From positions 18,179 through 82,178 of the IMG/VR virus record IMGVR_UViG_3300012017_000779: a stretch of 64,000 bases of DNA. One strand, 5' to 3'. This document shows positions 49,742 through 56,670 of this stretch, one piece after another. The translations under genes and the position numbers were made by a program. The notes beneath the pieces are model-generated. The model was not told the origin of the DNA and made no database searches. It saw nothing but the letters and a program-made list of their open reading frames with translations. Each line of letters opens with the position of its first letter. The stretch's first letter is position 1. Source of the DNA: a virus.

Positions 49742-50284
49742 TTAACAATTTACACATTCCATTTTCATTAAAAGTTTTAAAGCATAATTATATAATGACA
49801 TTCCTTTTTGAGGTTCATGACAAAATTCTACTTTAGCTTTTGCAGCATCTAAATACATACGTATTATTCTAAGTGCTTCTAATTTTTGTTTAATTCTAAA
49901 AGGTGGGTCACAATCAGCAACATCCACTCTACATAAAATATTATTATATCTATTTAATGCTTTTGTAATTCTTAAATGATTGTATTCTACAAATACTATA
50001 TCAGATGGTTCTACTGAATATTTAATAATATAAATACCATCAGGTATATCAGTATAACTTGTTCCACAATTTTGTGTTTGTAAATTTAAATCACATGCTG
50101 TCAAAGTTTCATTAAAATTTTGTAAAACAGGTATTTGTACAGAATATGTAAAACCTGGTACTGTAATATTTAATATTGGACAGGTTACAGGTATTAGTGG
50201 AGAATATACACTTGTATCAAATATACTTAAAATACATGTGTTCATTACAGTAGGTACCTCTAAACTTAATACATGATTTGCCAT
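49742..50284 (-). CDS. Conserved crAss-like structural protein, 180 aa
   Basis: The N-terminal 110 residues look like a beta sandwich. The C-terminal 60 residues form a conserved helical region (DCDPPFRIKQKLEALRIIRM, then DAAKAKVEFCHE, KGMSLYNYALKLL) that I recognise from the corresponding gene of crAss-like phages. It begins just after the terminator that follows the 569-aa structural gene and precedes the small zinc-binding gene by 19 nt. It is likely a tail or baseplate component; the specific role is not known to me. Confidence 0.65.
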   Translation of the reverse strand: MANHVLSLEVPTVMNTCILSIFDTSVYSPLIPVTCPILNITVPGFTYSVQIPVLQNFNETLTACDLNLQTQNCGTSYTDIPDGIYIIKYSVEPSDIVFVEYNHLRITKALNRYNNILCRVDVADCDPPFRIKQKLEALRIIRMYLDAAKAKVEFCHEPQKGMSLYNYALKLLMKMECVNC

Positions 50285-50293
50285 AGTATTTAT

Positions 50294-50332
50294 ATAAAAA
50301 AAGGGGAGGAGTATGAAACTCTTCTCCCCTTT
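50294..50332 (-). terminator. Rho-independent terminator after 569-aa structural gene
   Basis: On the minus strand AAAGGGGAG pairs with CTCCCCTTT (300-308 with 324-332 of the 50000 series), extended by further pairs toward the loop, and is followed by TTTTTTTATA. It sits in the 73-nt gap downstream of the 569-aa gene and probably isolates its abundant transcript. Confidence 0.85.
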
Positions 50333-50357
50333 CTAGTTAATAATTAATTATCTGTTT

Positions 50358-52067
50358 TTATACTCCCCAACAAGAAACTGTATTGTAAGGATTATATACA
50401 GGTAATGTAGGGAATGCAATTGGAACAGTACAAGATGTACTACAAGTATAAACTTCATTAGTATCACATGTAGAACAAGACTCTAACCATGCAGCTGTAT
50501 CATTATAAAATGTTGTAAGAGCTGTTAAAGAAAATATCTCTAATAGGTATTGATCAGAATCAAATGTACCTGAAGGATTATAATTTCTTGGAACATTGTG
50601 TTGCAATATATATCTATAGTATAAAGCATTTCTATTAATAGACGTTACAAGTTGATTTCCTTGAGTAATCTCACGGATACGGATATCTGTTGCTAAGAAA
50701 TTTTGTCTGTAAGATTCTGACAAAGTAAGATCTCTTAAAATAGTTTCTCCTAAACCTTGAGCTTGAAGACCTTCACATTCAGTAACTGTACATAAAGAAT
50801 CAAATGTACAAGGATCACCATTAAGATCTACTTCAGAAGCATATAATTTAACAGGTTCTTTTTCATAGAAATCAGAAATCTGGAATGAACAATCTCCAAA
50901 CTTAGTATCTACATATGCACCATTTATAATTAAACCTGCACAAGCATTAGCTGTGTGTCCTGGAGATACATATAAATCCCAAGTAGTAGCACCATTAGCT
51001 GTTAAGAATGCAGCAGATGTACCTGGAGCATATAATAAATCACCAAGTTCTGTTTGAACAACAATTTGTAAAAACGGAGCTACAATTGGATTAGTAATTA
51101 AACCATTTGCCCATGCAATAAATACTCCAGTTGAATCAACAGGTGTAGGTGCTATTGCACCATCTGGACAACAACCTGTATAAGCATCAATTGTTGCATA
51201 TGCATTGTGATTTAAAAATCTCATTGCAGGAGAACCTTTTACATCTACTCTTAATGAGTAAGTTTCACCACAAAGATATTCTTTACAACATGTATATGTT
51301 GTACCACAACCTGTTTGAGTATGTGCTGTAGTTACTCCTGATGCACTAATAGTAAGAATTGCATTTCCAGGTAAACCACTTGCATAAGGAACAGTTACTG
51401 TATCTCCTACAGCATATCCTTTTCCAGGATTAAGAATAACAACTGAACCATTACTAATTTTACCAGCACCAGTTGTATCATAACTAATTTTAAGACCTTT
51501 TCCAGTACTTGAAGTATTTACAGGTTTTGCAACAACATTAATTGCAGAAAGTGCATACGATGTATTTACACCACCAATAGTACTATTAATAAGCAATACA
51601 CCACCACCTGCAGTCCAGTAAGTAGAACCTACGTGAATAACATTATTTTGTGGAGAACATGGATTTACTTGATAAAATGTAGATACATATTTAGGATTAA
51701 CCATCTTAGACTTGTTAGTCTCTTGATAACCACCTGCTAATGGACCAATTTTATCATTAGAATAAATTGCTGAACCAGCAAGATATACGTTACAACATCC
51801 ACTTAGTGTAACTGATTCATTATCTTTTGGATCAAACCATCCAATATAACCATCTGTAGTAGCTGTAGGTGCAGTACCATAGGTAGCAACAGTTAATGCA
51901 GATAATTGATTAAGTGCATAAGGAGGAAAACCAGGTGATGTTAAATAACCTGCATTTGTAGAAGCAACTCCTAATGAAGCTCCTAAAGGGTCAGTAATAG
52001 GAACAGTTGTTTGTGTTGGCCCTGTAGCCAAGAATGCTTTCTTGAAAGCATGATTAAAATAACTCAT
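50358..52067 (-). CDS. Conserved crAss-like virion structural protein, 569 aa
   Basis: The start MSYFNHAFKKAFLATG and the segment KIGPLAGGYQETNKSKMVNPKYVSTFY (here split by strand breaks) belong to a structural protein conserved in crAss-like phages. The middle (about 150-250) is a Gly/Val/Thr-rich beta insertion. The C-terminus has helices including a RDLTLSESYRQNFL segment and ends in a Cys cluster (ESCSTCDTNEVYTC). It has its own AT-rich leader with a candidate promoter upstream and a strong terminator downstream, which suggests high expression as for a major virion component. Whether it is a tail tube/sheath-like or capsid-decorating protein cannot be decided from the sequence. Confidence 0.65.
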   Translation of the reverse strand: MSYFNHAFKKAFLATGPTQTTVPITDPLGASLGVASTNAGYLTSPGFPPYALNQLSALTVATYGTAPTATTDGYIGWFDPKDNESVTLSGCCNVYLAGSAIYSNDKIGPLAGGYQETNKSKMVNPKYVSTFYQVNPCSPQNNVIHVGSTYWTAGGGVLLINSTIGGVNTSYALSAINVVAKPVNTSSTGKGLKISYDTTGAGKISNGSVVILNPGKGYAVGDTVTVPYASGLPGNAILTISASGVTTAHTQTGCGTTYTCCKEYLCGETYSLRVDVKGSPAMRFLNHNAYATIDAYTGCCPDGAIAPTPVDSTGVFIAWANGLITNPIVAPFLQIVVQTELGDLLYAPGTSAAFLTANGATTWDLYVSPGHTANACAGLIINGAYVDTKFGDCSFQISDFYEKEPVKLYASEVDLNGDPCTFDSLCTVTECEGLQAQGLGETILRDLTLSESYRQNFLATDIRIREITQGNQLVTSINRNALYYRYILQHNVPRNYNPSGTFDSDQYLLEIFSLTALTTFYNDTAAWLESCSTCDTNEVYTCSTSCTVPIAFPTLPVYNPYNTVSCWGV

Positions 52068-52088
52068 TGTTTTTAGTTTTTAGTTAAT

Positions 52089-52119
52089 AATATAATATAT
52101 ATATAATATAATAAAAAGT
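52089..52119 (-). promoter_or_regulatory. AT-rich leader with weak promoter-element similarity
   Basis: The 67-nt gap upstream of the 569-aa gene is almost pure A/T. On the minus strand it includes CTTTTTATTATATTATATAT, loosely like the TTTxGTATATT element before other transcription units. The gene's own downstream terminator argues for a separate promoter here. Weak evidence on sequence alone. Confidence 0.3.
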
Positions 52120-52134
52120 TTTGAAATAACAAAA

Positions 52135-52587
52135 CTATTTTAAAAATTTTAATTTATATTTTGCAGAATTTAAACTTGATTTAACTGTGTCAAGTTCATT
52201 TACTATTTCTGAATATGGCATTTTAGATTGTAATCCATTTACCATATCAATTAACATTCTAATATAATCAAGACCATCTTCAACAGTATTTAAAGTTTTA
52301 TTTGGTGTTTCATTATATTTTAAAAGTGTTTCTGCTGCTCCTTGATATCCTTCAGCTAAATTATCAGCATGATCAACTAAAGCATCATATAAATCATTAA
52401 GAGCTTTATGAGCAGCAAATGATCCTACACCAGTTACTTTAAGATGTAACTTATGAAAACTTGTAGCAGCATTCATTAATTCTGATACACATGCTGCAGT
52501 CATTGTATCTAGAGATCCTCCTGCGGGTGCACTTGAATATGATACAGTTGATTCAGTATTTCTTTTTAAAAGTCTAGGCTTTTCCAT
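52135..52587 (-). CDS. Dps/ferritin-like four-helix protein, 150 aa
   Basis: Residues 41-85 read as the second half of a Dps-type bundle. The positions matching the Listeria Dps ferroxidase ligands are H45, H60, N64 (Asp in Dps), D75 and E79. The 15-residue H60-D75 and 4-residue D75-E79 spacings are kept, but the H45-H60 spacing is three residues longer. Four of five ligands are therefore retained. The remainder is helical, ending in a Lys-rich tail. It sits 2 nt after a connector gene and just upstream of the 569-aa structural gene, in the late virion block. Small ferritin-like proteins occur in crAss-like phages, but whether this one oxidises iron, binds DNA or is purely structural is not known. 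Confidence 0.6.
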   Translation of the reverse strand: MEKPRLLKRNTESTVSYSSAPAGGSLDTMTAACVSELMNAATSFHKLHLKVTGVGSFAAHKALNDLYDALVDHADNLAEGYQGAAETLLKYNETPNKTLNTVEDGLDYIRMLIDMVNGLQSKMPYSEIVNELDTVKSSLNSAKYKLKFLK

Positions 52588-52589
52588 TT

Positions 52590-53288
52590 TTAATTATTTT
52601 TTTCAGCATTTGCACTTCCTCTAGCAAACTGATTGTTTGACTCAATATCTCCTGCTAATATACTTACTGCTTCATCAATAAGTAATTCTATTATATCATC
52701 TTTAAATTCACATTGTACATTTGTTAAAGATACTATACCTGTGTAAGGATCAATACAATCTTGTATTTGAATTTTAATAGGTTGTCTATAATATATTAAA
52801 TCTGCACTTTCTATATTAAATTGATTGTTAGTATAAATATGTACATCATTACCTATTAAAGTAGCAAATGTTTCTGCCCATTCAAAACTAGGTTGTTTTA
52901 GTTTATCATTTAATAATTGTTGTAGATTTGCTTCTTCTGCAAAATAAACTGTCATTCTTCTTTTTTCACAACAATCTTGATTTGCAAACACATCTGTTCT
53001 TTTCCATTGTAAATAATCTTCTGGTAATGCTGCAAAATAATAATAATCTTTTGGATACAATGTTAAATCATATTTTTTCATTAATACTTGTAGGTCATCT
53101 TTTCTTCTAGTAGATTGTTCATCTCCTTCTTTATATTGATTACCTCCATGTAATTGTCTTCTAGCCCACTCTACTTGTGCTTTATTAAAAGACTCAACAA
53201 TTTGCCAGCACTCTATATTATCATAGTCATTGCTATCAAGCTTATTAAGCCTTTGCTTCATTTTTATAGTAATGGTGCTATTTAACAT
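52590..53288 (-). CDS. Conserved crAss-like connector/structural protein, 232 aa
   Basis: The N-terminal segment KMKQRLNKLDSNDYDNIECW and QIVESFNKAQVEWARRQLHGG is a strongly conserved opening in crAss-like phages. It resembles head-tail adaptor proteins, with a helical N-terminus, a central beta region (RMTVYFAEEANLQQLL, VHIYTNNQFNIE) and an acidic helical end. It follows the 48-aa basic gene by 3 nt and precedes the Dps-like gene by 2 nt. A neck/connector role is inferred from family and position. Confidence 0.7.
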   Translation of the reverse strand: MLNSTITIKMKQRLNKLDSNDYDNIECWQIVESFNKAQVEWARRQLHGGNQYKEGDEQSTRRKDDLQVLMKKYDLTLYPKDYYYFAALPEDYLQWKRTDVFANQDCCEKRRMTVYFAEEANLQQLLNDKLKQPSFEWAETFATLIGNDVHIYTNNQFNIESADLIYYRQPIKIQIQDCIDPYTGIVSLTNVQCEFKDDIIELLIDEAVSILAGDIESNNQFARGSANAEKNN

Positions 53289-53291
53289 GTT

Positions 53292-53438
53292 TTATTTATT
53301 TTTAGCCATTGCTTTAAATGTTCTTGCTAATGCTTTTCTCTTTGGTGTACATGTAGGTTTAGACATAGGAGTACAGTAACCTTTATGTTTAGGGTTAACT
53401 GCTTTTTGTATCCATTTCTTATCCTTCTTTTCAGCCAT
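53292..53438 (-). CDS. Tiny basic conserved protein, 48 aa
   Basis: A short frame starting at ATG 53438 fills the gap between the 222-aa and 232-aa genes. It encodes MAEKKDKKWIQKAVNPKHKG followed by YCTPMSKPTCTPKRKALARTF and a Lys-rich end. The two CTP motifs and the Trp-Ile-Gln-Lys-Ala start resemble very small Lys-rich proteins found beside the capsid genes of crAss-like phages. It fits exactly with 5-nt and 3-nt intergenic gaps, supporting it as real. It is likely a virion or DNA-condensing component, by analogy with the neighbouring small basic proteins. Confidence 0.65.
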   Translation of the reverse strand: MAEKKDKKWIQKAVNPKHKGYCTPMSKPTCTPKRKALARTFKAMAKNK

Positions 53439-53443
53439 TATTT

Positions 53444-54112
53444 TTAATTTTTATTTTTTAATACTGGATATTTTTTTTGTTGTTTTAGTTCTGCTGCCTT
53501 ATCCCACTGTTTCATTTGTTCTTTTATTGTTTTTCTTTCAAAAAGTTTTTGTGAATTAGTTTCTGAATTAAATTTTTTTACATCTTCAGCTACTCTAGGA
53601 AACATACTTTTTACTTTATCTTTTGGATAATTAAACTTTTTAGTAGCAGTTGTTTTAGATTTAGATACAATTTTTTTAGCTACAGGTTTAAGTGTTTTAG
53701 CTAATGGTTTAGTTGTTCTAATAGCCAATTTTATAATACCACCTAACTGAGCTTTTGGTAATTTTTTACTACCAGCACTTTTTTTAGCACCAACAATTTT
53801 GTCAGCAAAAGTTGCTTTGTCATATGGAGGAGCTAATGCTGCAAACTTAGCTGCTTTAGTTGCACCACCTTTTTTAGCAAAACCATATTGACCAGAAGTA
53901 CCAAGATTTTCTTGAGGTATACCATACATACCACCAGTACTTTTTTTAATTATTCTTTTAGTAGTAGTTCCTCCTACTGCCATTTTTGGTGTTGTAGGTT
54001 TTGTTATTTTTTTAACAACTTTTTTATCAAATGGTTTTATAATAGATTTTATTATACCACCCTTTTGCATTTTTTTCATAGAACCTCCGCAGCTCATGCA
54101 TTTTGTTTTCAT
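53444..54112 (-). CDS. Lys-rich small virion-type protein with two GGIIK modules, 222 aa
   Basis: The N-terminus MKTKCMSCGGSMKKMQKGGI is nearly the same as that of the 134-aa protein at 55136-55540. A second copy of the module, KLPKAQLGGIIK, occurs around residues 113-126 and matches the start of the 119-aa protein at 54148. The remainder is Lys/Thr/Ala-rich and strongly basic, with no known domain. The arrangement suggests fusion or duplication of two small ancestral units. It is part of the basic-protein cluster downstream of the capsid genes. DNA binding or internal packaging is plausible but unproven. Confidence 0.6.
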   Translation of the reverse strand: MKTKCMSCGGSMKKMQKGGIIKSIIKPFDKKVVKKITKPTTPKMAVGGTTTKRIIKKSTGGMYGIPQENLGTSGQYGFAKKGGATKAAKFAALAPPYDKATFADKIVGAKKSAGSKKLPKAQLGGIIKLAIRTTKPLAKTLKPVAKKIVSKSKTTATKKFNYPKDKVKSMFPRVAEDVKKFNSETNSQKLFERKTIKEQMKQWDKAAELKQQKKYPVLKNKN

Positions 54113-54147
54113 TTTTTATAAATTTAAAATTACTAATAGTTTATTAT

Positions 54148-54507
54148 TTAATTATATAAATCTCTAACTGCTTTTTCATAAGCTTCTTTTTTAGTTAATT
54201 TTTTAGGATTTACTCTTTCATTAATTGCTTTTTGTAAATCTTTTTTAGCTTTTGATTGCTGCATAGTTGCATTTCCATTTTTATTAGATCCTTTAGTAAC
54301 AGGTTTACCTTCAGCAACTCTTATTTTTTGACCTGGTGAAGTAACTATTTTTTTAGATTTAATTTTTTTAGGAATATTACTTTTTAAAGGAGTTTTATAT
54401 ATACCTGATTTAACTAGTTGTTTAAAAGTTGACTTATTAGTTGGTGTAAATAATTTAATAATACTTTTTACAATTGCTCCTTTTTGAGCTTTTGGTAATG
54501 CTTTCAT
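54148..54507 (-). CDS. Lys-rich small protein with LPKAQxG module, 119 aa
   Basis: It starts MKALPKAQKGAIVKSIIKLF, which aligns with the internal module of the 222-aa protein (LPKAQLGGIIK) and with the N-termini at 53444 and 55136. The rest is extremely rich in Lys (for example PKKIKSKKIV) with no recognised fold. The start has an A/T-rich leader with no Shine-Dalgarno. Neighbours are spaced 16-36 nt. It is likely a virion-associated basic protein, inferred from family resemblance within this cluster. Confidence 0.55.
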   Translation of the reverse strand: MKALPKAQKGAIVKSIIKLFTPTNKSTFKQLVKSGIYKTPLKSNIPKKIKSKKIVTSPGQKIRVAEGKPVTKGSNKNGNATMQQSKAKKDLQKAINERVNPKKLTKKEAYEKAVRDLYN

Positions 54508-54522
54508 TTTGTATATTTTAAA

Positions 54523-54795
54523 TTAACAATTCCATTTTCTTAAAGAAAGAGCTTTTCTTGTAGGTCTTCCTTTTTCATCTTTCATAGGTCCAGGCATTCC
54601 TGACATTCTAGCACAAAAACTTTTTCTTCTCTTTGCTGCTTTGCCATTTGGATCTAACTTAGATGGCTTAGTAGTGACTGCCATCTTAAGTTTAGATCCC
54701 GGATTAGCTGCTCTATAACTGGCTACTCCCTTTGCATTTAAACCTCCGGTTTTATTCTTACCTTCTTTTCTTGTCCAAGCTGCTGTCTTTGCCAT
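54523..54795 (-). CDS. DUF6321-like small basic protein, 90 aa
   Basis: The sequence runs AAWTRKEGKNKTGGLNAKGV, ASYRAANPGSKLKMAV and KAAKRRKSFCARMSGM. From memory this matches the small family DUF6321, found in phages and large DNA viruses. It is highly basic, with two Cys. It lies 2 nt after the DUF5872-like gene and 15 nt before the next. The function of the family is not known to me. Its presence with other basic proteins beside the MCP gene suggests a role in genome condensation or the capsid interior. Confidence 0.65.
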   Translation of the reverse strand: MAKTAAWTRKEGKNKTGGLNAKGVASYRAANPGSKLKMAVTTKPSKLDPNGKAAKRRKSFCARMSGMPGPMKDEKGRPTRKALSLRKWNC

Positions 54796-54797
54796 AA

Positions 54798-55136
54798 CTA
54801 TGCTTTTTTAACTCTTCTTCCCATACCTACTTTAGACTTTTCAGCTTTCTTAGCAGCTAGTTTAGAAGGAGTTAGTTCATACTTTGTTTTAGGAGTATCC
54901 TTAGATACTTTTTTTGTAGGCCGGCAGTATTCATTTGAACCACCGGCACCACAAGCTTTACCTGATTTTGTATCTTGCCATTTCTCTGCTTGCCATCTTT
55001 TAAGGTTTGAACCAGCTTTAGTTTTTCTAACTGTACCAGAACCTTTCCTACATTTAGCAATTGCTTGAGAAGCCCTTGCTGAAGGAAACACAGCATACTG
55101 TGCTTTTACTTTAGAATAACAAGCATCTTTTGGCAT
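54798..55136 (-). CDS. DUF5872-like small basic protein, 112 aa
   Basis: Residues 1-40 (DACYSKVKAQYAVFPSARAS followed by QAIAKCRK) match, from memory, the DUF5872 pattern KVKxRYxVWPSAYASxxxxKCRK, seen in giant viruses and phages. A Trp-containing basic middle (LKRWQAEKW) and a Cys pair (CGAGGSNEYC) follow. The start overlaps the preceding stop by 1 nt. Function is unknown. It is strongly basic and sits in the virion gene block, so DNA binding in the capsid is a reasonable guess. Confidence 0.7.
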   Translation of the reverse strand: MPKDACYSKVKAQYAVFPSARASQAIAKCRKGSGTVRKTKAGSNLKRWQAEKWQDTKSGKACGAGGSNEYCRPTKKVSKDTPKTKYELTPSKLAAKKAEKSKVGMGRRVKKA

Positions 55137-55540
55137 TACTTTTTCTTTTTCTTTTTATCTTTATCACTTATATATTTAGCTGCAAGTCCTAAACCTCCCA
55201 TAAGACCTCCTGATACTAAACCTACTTTTTTAAGATCTTTATTAAAAGCTCTAGTTCTTTCTACCTTAGATACTCTATTTAACAAATTATTAAGTTGTGT
55301 GGTTTCTGAATCTTTTACTTTTTTTAGTGTTTCTTTTTTTACCATATTTGATATAGTTCCAGGTGCTTTTTTGTTAACATCAATTAAACGTTTTGCTTGT
55401 TTAGTTAAAGCTTTATTTTTTTCTGCTGCTCTAGCACCAATTTTTGCACCTTTTATACCATATTTAATAGCTCCTTTTATAATACCACCTAATTGCATTT
55501 TTTTTGTTGTCCCACCACAACTCATACATTTTGTTTTCAT
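55136..55540 (-). CDS. Lys-rich small protein with N-terminal CxxCGG-GGIIK module, 134 aa
   Basis: It starts MKTKCMSCGGTTKKMQLGGI, almost identical in its first 20 residues to the 222-aa protein at 53444, after which the two diverge. This shows a shared N-terminal tag on unrelated bodies. The body is basic and helical and ends in a short hydrophobic Gly/Leu segment (SGGLMGGLGLAAKYI) with a Lys-rich tail, possibly a small membrane-active helix. It ends in a 1-nt overlap with the DUF5872-like gene. Function unknown. Confidence 0.6.
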   Translation of the reverse strand: MKTKCMSCGGTTKKMQLGGIIKGAIKYGIKGAKIGARAAEKNKALTKQAKRLIDVNKKAPGTISNMVKKETLKKVKDSETTQLNNLLNRVSKVERTRAFNKDLKKVGLVSGGLMGGLGLAAKYISDKDKKKKKK

Positions 55541-55561
55541 TTTATTTTAGTTTTAAATAAG

Positions 55562-56578
55562 TTACGCATTCCAATACTTTTCACAAGCTTCATTAAGATC
55601 TTTAAGAATGTCCTCATTTAAAGGATTCTTTAAATACTCAACTACATCTGCTACATTTCTACCAAGTAAAGCTGTTGACTTAACATGATAAATATAACCA
55701 TCTGCCTTATTTATAATATACTTAAAAAAAACGGAATCTCTTACAATTGATTTGATTTTTAATGTTTCCATATCCATTGCTGCAGTTTCAATAAATGATT
55801 TAGCTGCTCTTTCCTTGTTTCCTTCTGCACCATCTCCATTTATATAAATGTCCATGTTTTCATAAATAACATCATTAGGTGTTGATTTTCTATACTGTGT
55901 ACTATTTATATCCACAACTTTTGCAATGTAGAATAACTTAGTACTGTTTTTATCAAATAATTTTTGAAGTTCAGATAATGCTTTGTTACGCATTTTTTTG
56001 TACTCTGTTCTTGCCATTACAGTTTCTTCTTCTTTATCTAAGTAAAACTTAGGAGCTACAGCTTTTGATCTTGCATCATCATAACTTTTTGCTACAATTG
56101 CAAAACCTCCTGCTTCAATAGCATAAAGTTTAATTCTATCATAAGGATCTTTTGGGTCTAAGAACATAGGTTCATTTCCACAAGAGATATTTATTTTATT
56201 CCAAAATTTTTGATTGTCAGGTCTTAGTAATGTTACTTTATTCCAAAAGTCCTTATCATCAATATCAATTACATTTGCTGCTAAATCTTTTTCAAGTTCA
56301 ATAATAGCAGATCTTATTTCTTTTATTCTTGCTTCTCTAGCATCTTTTTGAAGTAATTTAATTTCAGGAGCAAACTCATTTAATCCTGTTACATACCTCA
56401 TTACACCATTACTTTCTAGACATGCTAGTTGTTCATGATGTTTAACACCATCATATAGTGCTAATCCATAATTTTCTAATCCCATATTTGAAGCAGAACT
56501 ATCAAAAAAAGGTCTTACAGCAATAGCTGTTTTCTTTGTTGTGCTGGTAGTTGTTTCTACCATTGTAAAATTTTCCAT
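55562..56578 (-). CDS. Conserved MCP-adjacent structural protein, 338 aa
   Basis: This protein follows the MCP gene in crAss-like phages. Recognisable blocks are RPFFDSSASNMGLENYGLAL followed by YDGVKHHEQLAC, RYVTGLNEFAPE, and the central IRSAIIELEKDLAAN helix. The C-terminal part has FFKYIINKADGYIYHVKSTALLGRN and a final helix. It comes after the MCP terminator with a leader reading AAAAACCAACAAACAAG, so it is probably expressed partly by readthrough or from an unseen promoter. It is likely a capsid or head-assembly protein; its exact task is not established. Confidence 0.7.
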   Translation of the reverse strand: MENFTMVETTTSTTKKTAIAVRPFFDSSASNMGLENYGLALYDGVKHHEQLACLESNGVMRYVTGLNEFAPEIKLLQKDAREARIKEIRSAIIELEKDLAANVIDIDDKDFWNKVTLLRPDNQKFWNKINISCGNEPMFLDPKDPYDRIKLYAIEAGGFAIVAKSYDDARSKAVAPKFYLDKEEETVMARTEYKKMRNKALSELQKLFDKNSTKLFYIAKVVDINSTQYRKSTPNDVIYENMDIYINGDGAEGNKERAAKSFIETAAMDMETLKIKSIVRDSVFFKYIINKADGYIYHVKSTALLGRNVADVVEYLKNPLNEDILKDLNEACEKYWNA

Positions 56579-56619
56579 CTTGTTTGTTGGTTTTTAGTTA
56601 GTAAAATTGAGTAATTATT

Positions 56620-56654
56620 AAAAAAAAAGGAGGAGCTCCCTCCTCCCTTTTAGT
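56620..56654 (-). terminator. Rho-independent terminator after MCP
   Basis: On the minus strand AAAAGGGAGGAGGGAGCTCC and CTCCT then a run of nine T. The AGGAGG and CCTCCT arms pair closely around a short loop, immediately followed by the T tract. It lies 17 nt beyond the MCP stop, limiting transcription past the abundant capsid gene. Confidence 0.85.
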
Positions 56655-56670
56655 TTAATCTTATTTTCTA

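Noticed and set aside
54872-55096. 74-codon minus-strand frame in another phase
   Set aside because: It overlaps the DUF5872-like gene entirely, which has family resemblance and fits the gene spacing; the alternative has none.
56628-56648. GGAGGAG-like sequence as a ribosome binding site
   Set aside because: It forms the stem of the MCP terminator and is over 40 nt from the next ATG.
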